From Solibacillus sp. FSL W7-1464 (GTDB lineage Bacteria > Bacillota > Bacilli > Bacillales_A > Planococcaceae), in assembly GCF_038004425.1 (NCBI RefSeq), contig NZ_JBBORC010000001.1, positions 2,643,001 to 2,707,000 of the forward strand: 64,000 bases of DNA. The letters run 5' to 3'. The position numbers and the translations under genes were made by a program. Of this stretch, positions 9,302 to 17,130 are shown in pieces; the stretch's first letter is position 1, and each line of letters starts with the position of its first letter. The notes under the pieces are model-generated. The model had not been told where the DNA came from and did not search any database. It worked only from the letters and a program-made list of their open reading frames with translations.

Positions 9302-9545
9302 GAGGCCGGGACATAAGTAGAATGACCGTTAAATAACAGGAAAACCTTTATTAAGAAACGGATATTTTGCAAAATTGATTGGAATGCAGGGCGACTCCTG
9401 CGGGAATAGCGTGACGCCTGAGACTACAGGCTCAGGCCACGCCCGCGGAAAGCGTCCCGGAATGTAAATCAATTTTAACGCTCAGCAAAAAAATGCTATT
9501 TTTCTCTCAGAGAAAAATAGCATTTTTGGGTTATGTCCCAGCCTC
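9302..9545. repeat. Intergenic repeat element bounded by inverted repeats
   Basis: A 244-bp block with 15-bp terminal inverted repeats, GAGGCCGGGACATAA at 9302 and its reverse complement (one mismatch) ending at 9545. Inside is a GC-rich core (GGGCGACTCCTGCGGGAATA, 9389 on) of a type known to recur in many Bacillaceae intergenic regions. A perfect 19-bp-arm hairpin (9489-9507 / 9509-9527) lies near the right end. GC content of the core is far above the surroundings. No ORF is evident. It looks like a MITE-like or structured-RNA repeat, and it separates the biotin carboxylase gene from the operon promoter. Confidence 0.7.
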
Positions 9546-9691
9546 AGCATATATTTTGATCTATTTATTCTTATTATGTTTAATTAAAAACAAGCATCAG
9601 ATTCAAATGTGTAAATGAAACTATACAAAATGGTGTAAACCATTGTTCAAACTGCGTAGCAACTTAAATTGGAAAGTTTACACTACAGTTA

Positions 9692-11050
9692 TTATTTATT
9701 GACCATAACATTCGGCATATAATACTGCTCTACAAATTTTGTATTTGTATTTCCTTTTTTAAATTGTTCATTTGAAATAATATTTAACAGCATCGAAATA
9801 TTTGTCTGTATGCCTTCTACAACATAATTTTTCAACGCTTCCTCTAGCCTTGCACAAGCTTCGGGACGGTCAATTCCCGTTATGATAAGTTTTGCGATCA
9901 TCGGATCATAATACGGTGTAACTTCATGACCCGATTCGACGGCAATTTCATGGCGAATCCCTTCTCCTTCCGGCAGTACCAAATTGGTGATTTTACCTGG
10001 CGAAGGGAAAAATGTGATGGGATCTTCCGCATAAATACGTACTTCGATGGCATGCCCATTTCTTCGCAAATCCTGACGTGTGAAGTTAAGTTTTTCGCCA
10101 TTCGCAATTTTCAACTGCCATTCCACTAAATCCAGGCCTGTAATTTGCTCTGTGACCGGATGTTCAACTTGTAGGCGCGTATTCATTTCCAAAAAATAAA
10201 AATCCTCATTTTTATCTACTAAAAATTCAATGGTACCCGCATTTGTATAGCCGATTGCAGCTGCCGCATCCACTGCGGCATCTAGCATTTTTGTTCTTGT
10301 CTCTTCTGAAATAAATGGTGAAGGAGCTTCTTCCACGACTTTTTGATTTCGTCGTTGAATCGAACACTCACGTTCAAATACAGGGATAATTTGACCATGT
10401 TCATCTGCTAGTATTTGTACTTCCACATGATGCGGTTCATCGATAAATTTCTCGATAAACATTGTCCCGTCCCCAAAGAAACTCTTTGCACGTCGTTGAT
10501 TCCCATCAAATGCTTTCTGTAACTCCCCATCATTATGAACAAGCTGCATACCGATACCGCCTCCGCCCGCGGAAGCCTTTAACATGACCGGGTAGCCAAG
10601 ACGGGTGGCGATTTGTACCGCTTCTTTTGCATCTGCTATTGGATTATTGACACCCTGGACAATGGGTACGCCTGCCTGTTCCATCATTTTTCGTGCTTCC
10701 AGCTTGCTTCCCATCGATGCAATAACTTCTGCTTTAGGTCCGATAAATATTAAACCGGCTTTTTCTACCTCTTTTGCAAAAGTCGCATTTTCCGATAACA
10801 GTCCATAGCCCGGGTGAATAGCATCCGCATTAGCTTCTAATGCTATTTTAATGATTTCCTTATAATTTAAATAACTTTCTGCAACCGGCGCCTTACCGAC
10901 TCGATATTTTTCGGTTGCATCCATCGCATGTAAACTTGATTCATCTGCATCTGAATAGATCGCCACCGTGTCAATACCTAATCGATGGCAAGTACGCATG
11001 ACTCGTCTTGCGATTTCTCCTCTATTGGCGACTAATACTTTTTTAAACAT
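9692..11050 (-). CDS. Biotin carboxylase subunit of an acyl-CoA/acetyl-CoA carboxylase
   Basis: 452 residues covering only the biotin carboxylase module: N-terminal domain (FKKVLVANRGEIARRV), ATP-grasp with glycine-rich loop KASAGGGGIGMQ, and catalytic region ERECSIQRRNQKVVEEAPSP. It lacks the biotin carrier domain that AtuF/LiuD-type proteins carry at their C-terminus, and no BCCP or carboxyltransferase gene is in the window. It could serve the neighbouring catabolic operon (AtuF-like role) or be a second AccC. The ATG at 11050 follows AAGGAGG. A sigma-54-type promoter precedes it, which argues for the catabolic role. Confidence 0.9.
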   Translation of the reverse strand: MFKKVLVANRGEIARRVMRTCHRLGIDTVAIYSDADESSLHAMDATEKYRVGKAPVAESYLNYKEIIKIALEANADAIHPGYGLLSENATFAKEVEKAGLIFIGPKAEVIASMGSKLEARKMMEQAGVPIVQGVNNPIADAKEAVQIATRLGYPVMLKASAGGGGIGMQLVHNDGELQKAFDGNQRRAKSFFGDGTMFIEKFIDEPHHVEVQILADEHGQIIPVFERECSIQRRNQKVVEEAPSPFISEETRTKMLDAAVDAAAAIGYTNAGTIEFLVDKNEDFYFLEMNTRLQVEHPVTEQITGLDLVEWQLKIANGEKLNFTRQDLRRNGHAIEVRIYAEDPITFFPSPGKITNLVLPEGEGIRHEIAVESGHEVTPYYDPMIAKLIITGIDRPEACARLEEALKNYVVEGIQTNISMLLNIISNEQFKKGNTNTKFVEQYYMPNVMVNK

Positions 11051-11129
11051 CACTTTTCCTCCTTATACATCTGGTCTATACTAACGTTTTCAACATGTTC
11101 TCTTCCATCGATGACGATGTACTTTACTG

Positions 11130-11146
11130 ATGCAAGTTATATGCCA
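11130..11146 (-). promoter_or_regulatory. Sigma-54 (-24/-12) promoter of the biotin carboxylase gene
   Basis: The minus strand reads TGGCAT-ATAAC-TTGCAT, with GG and GC ten bases apart. It sits about 80 bases before the ATG at 11050. It is nearly identical to the promoter at 9270-9286, so both units probably respond to the same activator. Confidence 0.82.
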
Positions 11147-11174
11147 AACAATAAGGAGGTTTCAGTGGACTGTT

Positions 11175-12464
11175 CTATTTTTTCACCACATTAAAATTAG
11201 CTCCGATGAGTTGCCAGTTTTGCGGGAATGGCAATCCTAATTTCCAATAGCCGACACCGCGCAAATTCAAGCGCTTTACTAAATCAAACTTTGCCTGGAT
11301 GGAACGTGCGTCCTCAAACCAGACAATATGTGAACGGCCCTGCTCATCATAGTAATTAAAGTATGGGGCCTGTGCAGTATAGTCAAATTGGATAGCCGCA
11401 TTGTAGCGTTTTGCCACTTCAATTGCACGTTGAGGGCTTATTGCTTCTGCATAATCGCCTCCTTGGACAAACGGTAATGTCCAATCATAGCCATATAAAT
11501 TTTGCCCCAGTAAAATTTTACTTGCAGGAATTTCTGTTAAAGCATATTGTACTACTTGCTCGACTTGCGGCAGCGGAGAAACGGCCATTGGAGGTCCCGC
11601 AGAATATCCCCATTCATATGTCATGAGCATAACAAAATCCACTATTTCGCCATGTGCCTTATAGTCATGCCCCATAAACCATTCCCCTGGCTGATCAGCT
11701 CTCGTTTTGGGAGCCAATGCGGTAGAAACCGTATAACCTTCCGCATGCAAACGCTCGACAGCTCTTCGAAGAAAATTATTATAAGCTTCCCGCTGGTCAC
11801 GTGATATACGTTCAAAATCAAAATGGATATCCGAGATATTCCCGATACGTTTTGCTTCTGCTATGATATTGTCCAGCAGTAAATTTTGGACCGCGACACT
11901 TTGGAAAATATCCCGTGCAAGTTCAGCGCTAAACTGATAATCTTCGAGATTAGTAATCGCCATTGCTATACTTGTTTTCTCTTGTTCAGCAATCTCCGGT
12001 AAAGGATTAATGGTCGGTGCTTTTAATGAACCATCCCGGCTCACCTCATAACTGAATACAGCTAAGTACGTTAAGTAAGGATTTGCCTCGCGAACCTGAT
12101 CCAGCAGCATTTCGTTTATTTCATTTCCTCTTGGTTCTACATATGCCAAAATTTCTGCGGATCTTTTGGATGCTTCCGGTATATACAATGAGGTGCCAAT
12201 CATCAGCAATGCATCCGGACTCAACCCATTTGCTTGCGCGAGCGTTGTATAATTTACTTGAAAACGTTGACCAATAGACCATAAACTATCCCCCGGCTGT
12301 ACAATATAATATTGCCCTTTCAGTGGAACGACCAATGCTTGCCCGATCACTAACCGAGCCGGCTCCGGAATTTGGTTGGCTTCCACTATACTTTGCACCG
12401 TTGTTCCATAAGCCTGTGCGATGGCCCACAATGTTTCACCCGGTTGTACAACATGAATTTGAAT
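11175..12464 (-). CDS. sleL: LysM-GH18 spore cortex-lytic glucosaminidase (SleL/YaaH-like)
   Basis: About 429 residues: two N-terminal LysM domains (residues 2-47 and 52-97; YIVQPGDSLWSIGQRF in the second) and a glycosyl hydrolase 18 domain. The catalytic DxxxDxE motif is DIHFDFE. SleL-type enzymes cut cortex fragments during spore germination. The gene appears to start at ATT (12464): this codon lies 7 bases after AGGAGG and restores the complete first LysM (IQIHVVQPGETLW). No ATG, GTG or TTG lies between that ribosome site and the TTG at 12431, which would cut off the first LysM strand. It is divergent from cwlJ. Confidence 0.88.
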   Translation of the reverse strand: MQIHVVQPGETLWAIAQAYGTTVQSIVEANQIPEPARLVIGQALVVPLKGQYYIVQPGDSLWSIGQRFQVNYTTLAQANGLSPDALLMIGTSLYIPEASKRSAEILAYVEPRGNEINEMLLDQVREANPYLTYLAVFSYEVSRDGSLKAPTINPLPEIAEQEKTSIAMAITNLEDYQFSAELARDIFQSVAVQNLLLDNIIAEAKRIGNISDIHFDFERISRDQREAYNNFLRRAVERLHAEGYTVSTALAPKTRADQPGEWFMGHDYKAHGEIVDFVMLMTYEWGYSAGPPMAVSPLPQVEQVVQYALTEIPASKILLGQNLYGYDWTLPFVQGGDYAEAISPQRAIEVAKRYNAAIQFDYTAQAPYFNYYDEQGRSHIVWFEDARSIQAKFDLVKRLNLRGVGYWKLGLPFPQNWQLIGANFNVVKK

Positions 12465-12609
12465 TGTCCGCCCTCCTTTTTCTATGTACTAATTTATGAA
12501 CTATATCCCTTATTAATGCGGAAAGATAAGTTAGAAATACATAAGTAATAACAAGATACAATTTTTAACCGTTTTCATTTATTCATATGCGCAACCGGGT
12601 TAACTGTTT

Positions 12610-12618
12610 CATACTATA
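12610..12618 (+). promoter_or_regulatory. Sporulation sigma factor (-10) candidate for cwlJ
   Basis: CATACTATA, 17 bases before the cwlJ ATG, resembles the -10 element of mother-cell sigma factors (sigma-E CATACAHT, sigma-K CATANNNTA). No convincing -35 is visible at the ideal spacing, so this is tentative. Mother-cell expression of cwlJ is known in B. subtilis. Confidence 0.4.
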
Positions 12619-12634
12619 GTTGTGAGGTGAAAAA

Positions 12635-13075
12635 ATGCCAAGAGTAAAATACCGGGATGCCGACATTGATTTAATCGCTCGAATGATGCGGGCCGAGGCG
12701 GAAGGCGAAGGAAAACAGGGGATGCTGTACGTGGGAAATGTAATTGTAAACCGAGCTATCGCCACATGCCTGGATTTTAATGATGTGAGAACGATTGAGC
12801 AGGTTATTTTCCAGGTACAGGGGAATAACTATTCTTTTGAGGCGGTTCAAAAAGGGAATATGTTTTATCAAAGGGCCAGAGAGACAGAAAGAAGATTAGC
12901 TAAACAGGTGCTGGACTATTGGAGACAACATCCAGCGAAATATGCACTTTGGTATTTCAACCCATATGGTCCTTGTCCTCCAACATGGTACGATCAGCCT
13001 TTTACAGGTCAATTTAAACAGCATTGCTTTTATGAACCGATAGGCGGTACATGTGACAGTGTTTATCAGGGCTAA
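12635..13075 (+). CDS. cwlJ: Spore cortex-lytic enzyme CwlJ (cell wall hydrolase)
   Basis: 146 residues, about the size of B. subtilis CwlJ, and a single SleB/CwlJ-type hydrolase domain without signal peptide. The catalytic-glutamate stretch is ARMMRAEAEGEGKQGMLYV near the N-terminus. The C-terminus has the family motif ALWYFNPYGPCPPTWYDQPF. CwlJ is placed in the spore coat and starts cortex hydrolysis during germination, with Ca-DPA as trigger. The ATG follows GTGAGGTG. It is divergent from the sleL-like gene, grouping two cortex-lytic enzymes. Confidence 0.93.
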   Translation: MPRVKYRDADIDLIARMMRAEAEGEGKQGMLYVGNVIVNRAIATCLDFNDVRTIEQVIFQVQGNNYSFEAVQKGNMFYQRARETERRLAKQVLDYWRQHPAKYALWYFNPYGPCPPTWYDQPFTGQFKQHCFYEPIGGTCDSVYQG

Positions 13076-13101
13076 CTGTATTTATTGCTCCAATCTATAA
13101 G

Positions 13102-13135
13102 AAAAGCCTTGCACAAATTATGTGACAAGGCTTTT
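13102..13135. terminator. Terminator between cwlJ and the small convergent gene
   Basis: AAAAGCCTTG / CAAGGCTTTT with additional CACA/TGTG pairing inside. T-rich ends on both strands make it bidirectional. Confidence 0.85.
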
Positions 13136-13151
13136 ATCATTACTTTATCAG

Positions 13152-13355
13152 CTATTTTTTATTTGACTGCTGATTTTTATCGTGGTTTGTTTTATTATTT
13201 TTATTTTTTAATTTCGAATCGAATTCTTCCGCAAATTCCGCTGTATTATCTTCCGGATTCCGATTGTGACTTGTTGTATTCCGGTGTAATTCTTTATAAG
13301 TTGAAAAAGGATTATGTGTGCGTGTATTCATCGTCTCTTTGCTGTTTTTGCTCAT
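13152..13355 (-). CDS. Small hydrophilic protein, likely spore-associated
   Basis: 67 residues with many Asn, Lys and Glu, no hydrophobic segment and a lysine/asparagine-rich tail. The ATG is preceded by a near-perfect GGAGGTG at 7 bases, so translation is likely. It lies among germination and small spore-type genes and shares a bidirectional terminator with cwlJ. I do not recognise the family; composition resembles minor small acid-soluble spore proteins, which is only an inference. Confidence 0.6.
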   Translation of the reverse strand: MSKNSKETMNTRTHNPFSTYKELHRNTTSHNRNPEDNTAEFAEEFDSKLKNKNNKTNHDKNQQSNKK

Positions 13356-13491
13356 ATTTCATCACCTCCTACTGCCTTAATGTGCACAGCTGAGGATGTT
13401 TTATGCTTTTTTCAGGCGGACTCAATTTTTGTAATGAAAAATTGCCGGAAAGCCATATTAAGAAGGAATCAAAATTGAAAGGAGCATACAA

Positions 13492-13653
13492 ATGGGCAGA
13501 GATGATAGTAAGAGTAAAGGAACGAATAAACAATCATTACCGCAAACACCGAAAAACATGAAAATTGCACCTAACAAAGTAAGGGAAGAAATTGCAAATG
13601 AGCTGACGGAGCTCCATCAGCAAGCTCAAAAAGGAAAACGAAAAATGTATTAA
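13492..13653 (+). CDS. YfhD-like small protein
   Basis: A 53-residue ORF starting 7 bases after AAAGGAG. Its N-terminal half (MGRDDSKSKGTNKQSLPQTP then KNMK) resembles the YfhD family of small Bacillus proteins, including the N-K-x-SLPQ-x-PKN motif. The C-terminal half is helical and charged. A terminator follows 10 bases after the stop. Function unknown; location suggests a sporulation role. Confidence 0.62.
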   Translation: MGRDDSKSKGTNKQSLPQTPKNMKIAPNKVREEIANELTELHQQAQKGKRKMY

Positions 13654-13662
13654 TATGAAAAT

Positions 13663-13696
13663 GGCCTTCATCACAGTATGTACTGTAATGAAGGCC
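13663..13696. terminator. Terminator between YfhD-like and YpzG-like genes
   Basis: GGCCTTCAT / ATGAAGGCC with an inner ACAGT/ACTGT stem. It lies between convergent small genes and is flanked by A/T-rich sequence. Confidence 0.75.
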
Positions 13697-13717
13697 TGAT
13701 TTACTTCAAGACAAAGG

Positions 13718-13870
13718 TTAGAACTGTCTCGCTTTCGCATTAATTCTCAAAATCTGGTTGTTCAAAGTTACCTCTGTTTCCCCTTTGATTTGAGATTTTT
13801 GATGCTTATCGCTCGTCCAGTTATGGTGGATCTTCTTAGATTTTGGATCTGTGAAACCCTTCTTATCCAT
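13718..13870 (-). CDS. YpzG-like small protein
   Basis: A 50-residue ORF with an excellent ribosome site (GGGAGGCGG, 5 bases before ATG). The sequence KIHHNWTSDKHQKSQIKGET is similar to the YpzG family of short Bacillaceae proteins, which have HNW-K-H-x-Q-x-x-GET patterns. Very basic and hydrophilic, like many small spore proteins. Function unknown. Confidence 0.6.
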   Translation of the reverse strand: MDKKGFTDPKSKKIHHNWTSDKHQKSQIKGETEVTLNNQILRINAKARQF

Positions 13871-14063
13871 TCGTTCCGCCTCCCTATGTTCAAAAGTGAA
13901 TCAATATTAGTATGGCTGTTTTCGCTACAGTTATTCCCTGTAAATATAAAAAATGATGGTGCCACTCCTAACAATTTCGAATTTCTTCCGCGTATGGAAT
14001 CATTGCATCCACCAATACTAAAAGTGTGAATCAGTCAATTTTCTTTGGAAAGGATGAGGAACA

Positions 14064-14348
14064 ATGGCTAAAAAAAGTTCAGGTACACCTAGCTGGAAAC
14101 AAAATCACCCGATTACTTTATTATCCAACTCCGTTGAACGAACAGAACGTGCAGTAAAACAGGCAATGTCCCACCCGGAAGAGTTTGCCGTTGAACATGC
14201 ATTCAATTCAATGGAGCGTACCGAAAATGCGCTTGCCAATGCATTGCAAAGACAGGAGCATTTGGATATTGTCGAGCAAAATATATCCAAACTAGACGAG
14301 CTAAAGCAAAGCATCCTGGAAATTGATGAAAGCTTGAAGGATTCATAA
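14064..14348 (+). CDS. Small helical protein with an internal repeat
   Basis: 94 residues, start 8 bases after AAAGGATGAGG. After a basic N-terminus (MAKKSSGTPSWKQ) it is predicted to be all helical. A repeated unit occurs twice: NSVERTERAVKQAM at about residues 22-35 and NSMERTENALANAL at about 48-61. No family recognised. It ends directly at a strong terminator shared with the LysM-M14 gene. Confidence 0.65.
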   Translation: MAKKSSGTPSWKQNHPITLLSNSVERTERAVKQAMSHPEEFAVEHAFNSMERTENALANALQRQEHLDIVEQNISKLDELKQSILEIDESLKDS

Positions 14349-14388
14349 AAGTTCCCCCGTTACATCTATGGACGTAACGGGGGACTTT
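14348..14388. terminator. Bidirectional terminator
   Basis: Strong stem TCCCCCGTTAC / GTAACGGGGGA (14353-14363 and 14374-14384) extended by AAAG/CTTT. It serves the genes on both sides. Confidence 0.9.
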
Positions 14389-14390
14389 CT

Positions 14391-15581
14391 TTACATATAA
14401 AGTGCACTTAAAAAAATTCCTAAAGCTTCTTCGTAAATTTCACCAAACTGGCTGATTGGCAATGGGTTCGTTCCTAGTCCCAGTTCGACTGTAAAACCTG
14501 GGCGGCGCCAATCCTGAATAAACCAGTCTTTATACCCCGCATAGCTTTCAATTGTCTGCACCGGCTTATATCCGCTTACCCTTGCAAATACATTGACAAG
14601 CTGTTCTGTTTCAGGAGGTTCCAATCCCATGAATCCCCAATAAATAACTTGCCCTTGTGTATGGAAAGCCAAGACGCGCGCAAAATCCCGTTCAACTGTC
14701 AGTCCGGCCATTGCGATGGATTCCGGTTCGGATAGCGGACTTTCCCCACCATAGTCCCGCGGCCCAGGCGTTTGCGGATTTCTTTCTCTTTCCCGTTCCC
14801 ATTCAGCGGGGAACTGGTCGTTCAGATCAACCCCATTAATATTCGCTTTCCACGCTGAGAAATCTGTACTGCCGCCATTCCACCCGATAAGCTTGTTGCG
14901 GATACTTTCATCCTCCGGAGGTCCATTCAGCACTAAATCCACTCCGTCCGGATTTACCATAGGTACAATATTTAAATTGGTTTGATTGTACAATGGCAAT
15001 GTATAAAGCCCTCGTATTGCACCATTGTTCGTAAGCGACAGGAGATAGTCATTAAGAAACGTCATGACAACCGGTGTCGTAATCCACTCATTGGCATGAA
15101 AAGAAGCATTAAAATGCACACGTTTCTGCCCGTTCCCCATCGTGAGCCCCGGAATTTCTTTATCTAATACAGAATTGCCGATCGGGTCATTAACGATAAA
15201 CGGATAGATTGCCTGCAATGACCGAATATCCTGCACCATCGTCCTGTAATCATAATCCTGTTCACCATTCACAACTCTCCATGTTACACGGACAGGCAAC
15301 AGCAGCCGTAGACCGACTTGAAGTACGTATGGACTGAGTACAGGATTGAGCAGAAAAAGCGCCTCCATCGGCATATTAATTCTTTGTGCTATCGACCAAA
15401 TCGTATCTCCACGTTGAACCGTATATGGACTTGTCACATAACCGGGAATCTGAACGGGTTGGTTGGGCATTAGTGCCTGTGCATTCAAATTCCGGTTTGA
15501 GTCAAGTATCAGCTGAAAAGGAACATTAAAAACCTGGCTGTAATACCAAAAGGAATCACCCGGCCTTACGAAAATTTCCAC
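14391..15581 (-). CDS. LysM-M14 peptidase (gamma-D-glutamyl-diaminoacid endopeptidase I-like)
   Basis: 396 residues. Two LysM domains (residues 2-47 and 52-97) bind peptidoglycan. An M14 zinc carboxypeptidase-fold domain follows, with zinc ligands His162/Glu165 (FHANEW) and His307 (LAFHTQG) and catalytic Glu366 (FTVELG), all present. The layout is that of endopeptidase I of Bacillus spores (YqgT/ENP1), which cuts gamma-D-Glu-diaminoacid bonds in cortex or cell wall. GTG start, 6 bases after GGGAGGAG. Context with sleL- and cwlJ-type genes supports a spore role. Confidence 0.88.
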   Translation of the reverse strand: MEIFVRPGDSFWYYSQVFNVPFQLILDSNRNLNAQALMPNQPVQIPGYVTSPYTVQRGDTIWSIAQRINMPMEALFLLNPVLSPYVLQVGLRLLLPVRVTWRVVNGEQDYDYRTMVQDIRSLQAIYPFIVNDPIGNSVLDKEIPGLTMGNGQKRVHFNASFHANEWITTPVVMTFLNDYLLSLTNNGAIRGLYTLPLYNQTNLNIVPMVNPDGVDLVLNGPPEDESIRNKLIGWNGGSTDFSAWKANINGVDLNDQFPAEWERERERNPQTPGPRDYGGESPLSEPESIAMAGLTVERDFARVLAFHTQGQVIYWGFMGLEPPETEQLVNVFARVSGYKPVQTIESYAGYKDWFIQDWRRPGFTVELGLGTNPLPISQFGEIYEEALGIFLSALYM

Positions 15582-15746
15582 AAAGCTCCTCCCTCAATAA
15601 AATCTTCAATAGGAAAGTATATGAATGCGGGGGAATATTTAACACGGTTCGAGAAATGACTAATTCAGGATCTTCCATAGCTTTCGTTATCCCCAAATAT
15701 TTCGAGATTATCTTATTTCTATAGTAGAAAATAAGAGCACAAAAAA

Positions 15747-15770
15747 GAAGCAGTCAATTGCTACTGCTTC
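15747..15770 (-). terminator. Terminator overlapping the end of the 15754 gene
   Basis: GAAGCAGT / ACTGCTTC with an 8-nt loop, followed on the minus strand by a T-run. The stem begins inside the last codons of the gene. Confidence 0.8.
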
Positions 15771-16290
15771 CCTCCAAATTTAATAGATCAATTTCATTTT
15801 CATCATACCAGTACTTTTCTGCTCTATCTATGTATGTTAAAAAGTCTTCGTAGACTCCTGTCCAATTTTCCGGTACAAAGTCCTCGTAGGAAGCTGGTTC
15901 TGAATAAAGTGAGTAGAGTTTTCTTTTATCGAAATTTACGTATAACGAAGGCATAAAACTATAAAAAGTGTCCTCTTTTGTTTCAGTAAGTAAATTTAAT
16001 TTAAGCCTTTCTCTTAATTCTTTTGCTGAAACAGCATACTTTGCCATTCTTGGCGCAAATTCTGCATATGAATCCTCATCTAATATATCTATGCCTTTCC
16101 TTTCATCATCTTCTTCGATAAAAGAACCCATATTTCCAAGTCCCACTTCTTTAAGTTTCTTTCTATATGCCTCTTCTAGTTTTTTTCTATCTAAAAACCA
16201 CAAATCTTTCTGTGAAACATACCATTTGAAATGATTATCAATTAATACACCTACAATAATATTCTCAAGTGCTTTAGGTTCCAATAACAT
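15754..16290 (-). CDS. Hypothetical acidic protein, possible immunity protein
   Basis: About 178 residues, rich in Glu/Asp and Tyr, no signal peptide or membrane segment. The C-terminal part (YEDFVPENWTGVYEDFLTYI) has the look of SMI1/Imm-type or other cytosolic immunity proteins, but I cannot assign a family. The start at ATG 16290 is chosen because CGGAG lies 9 bases before it; a TTG at 16299 overlaps that site. The neighbours (YwqK-like and remnants at 16.9-17.1 kb) suggest a decayed polymorphic-toxin immunity array. Confidence 0.6.
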   Translation of the reverse strand: MLLEPKALENIIVGVLIDNHFKWYVSQKDLWFLDRKKLEEAYRKKLKEVGLGNMGSFIEEDDERKGIDILDEDSYAEFAPRMAKYAVSAKELRERLKLNLLTETKEDTFYSFMPSLYVNFDKRKLYSLYSEPASYEDFVPENWTGVYEDFLTYIDRAEKYWYDENEIDLLNLEGSSSN

Positions 16291-16295
16291 ATGTT

Positions 16296-16448
16296 TCAAC
16301 TCCGTTTTATTATTTTTCTTACTCTACGTTTTCGAACCAAATTTTCTATTTTGAAATCATTTACCAATTTAACTCCAGGTAATAATTCACTTTGAATATT
16401 TGAAAATTCCTCGATTAATATATTTTCATCAAACTTATTCAACTTCAT
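16296..16448 (-). pseudogene. Short ORF, probable gene remnant
   Basis: A 50-codon frame starting inside the end of the YwqK-like gene and ending just before the next gene. The product is basic at the C-terminus (VRKRRVRKIIKRS) and no family is recognised. It bridges two immunity-type genes and is probably the tail of a lost gene. Whether it is translated is uncertain. Confidence 0.3.
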
Positions 16449-16899
16449 TACCTTCAGATAGTCGAGCTATTAGTTCAACTTCATCTTTTGTCGGGGTATC
16501 TTTTATGCCAATTATGTTTCCTTGCTTATCCCATTCAGTATATTTTAAACAAATGCCAAACTTATACTCTCCTACAAATTTGAGTTCTTCGCTTTCATAC
16601 CAAATTTTTCTTATACATCTCGTTTGTCCTTTTACCATGTAATCTGCAGATTTTACTTTTCCATTATTGTAAAATTTTATATAATCTCCTTCTTTAAAAC
16701 CATTTTTACAATAACAATAATACGCAATATTCCCATTATCAAATAATTCGTAAGCTAAACCTGTAAATGGCTTTCCTCTTTCATCTTCTGGATTGTCTAG
16801 TACTTCGTCGCTGTATGAGGTAAACCATAATTCCTCATCAAAATCTATACCATGAATTAATACATATTCTTTACTTAGTATATCCTTTTTATTTTCCAC
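16435..16899 (-). CDS. YwqK-family (MORN-repeat-like) immunity/antitoxin protein
   Basis: 154 residues with repeated beta-hairpin units of the MORN/YwqK type: YELFDNGNIAYYCYCKNG, IKFYNNGKVKSADYMVKGQ and KIWYESEELKFVGEYKFG. YwqK is the antitoxin partner of the LXG toxin YwqJ in B. subtilis, and proteins of this type accompany polymorphic toxins. No toxin gene is adjacent, so it is an orphan immunity gene. GTG start, 7 bases after GAGGTG. A/T-rich codon use differs from the neighbouring core genes. Confidence 0.7.
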   Translation of the reverse strand: MENKKDILSKEYVLIHGIDFDEELWFTSYSDEVLDNPEDERGKPFTGLAYELFDNGNIAYYCYCKNGFKEGDYIKFYNNGKVKSADYMVKGQTRCIRKIWYESEELKFVGEYKFGICLKYTEWDKQGNIIGIKDTPTKDEVELIARLSEGNEVE

Positions 16900-17079
16900 T
16901 TTTTTTCACCTCTGAACTATACTCAAATCCTTCAGTAATAAAGTTACAATGTGGGCAGGTCGGCATCATCATACCGAACTTCACCCGTACCCTTCCCAAC
17001 AACTATTATCGACGTACTCTAAACAAATAGCCACCATATCTGTTTGTAATTCTGAAAAGTAATCCTCAAATACCTTCAC
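16889..17079 (-). pseudogene. Immunity-gene remnants (DUF600/YezG-like fragment and Cys-rich tail)
   Basis: Two short coupled frames. The first (17079-16981, 32 codons) reads VKVFEDYFSELQTDMVAICL and resembles the interior of DUF600/YezG-family immunity proteins, then hits a stop. The second begins on the overlapping GTGA, contains a CPHC motif, and ends inside the start of the YwqK-like gene. Both are far too short to be intact, so this looks like degraded array material. The family match is from memory and moderate. Confidence 0.4.
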
Positions 17080-17130
17080 ATAAACACCCCTAATTCTCTA
17101 TACTTGTAAACCTCATACGACCATGTCCCC

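Noticed and set aside
11175-11260. Activator (enhancer) binding sites for the sigma-54 promoters
   Set aside because: No clear inverted repeat could be found by eye upstream of either promoter; requires comparison across genomes.
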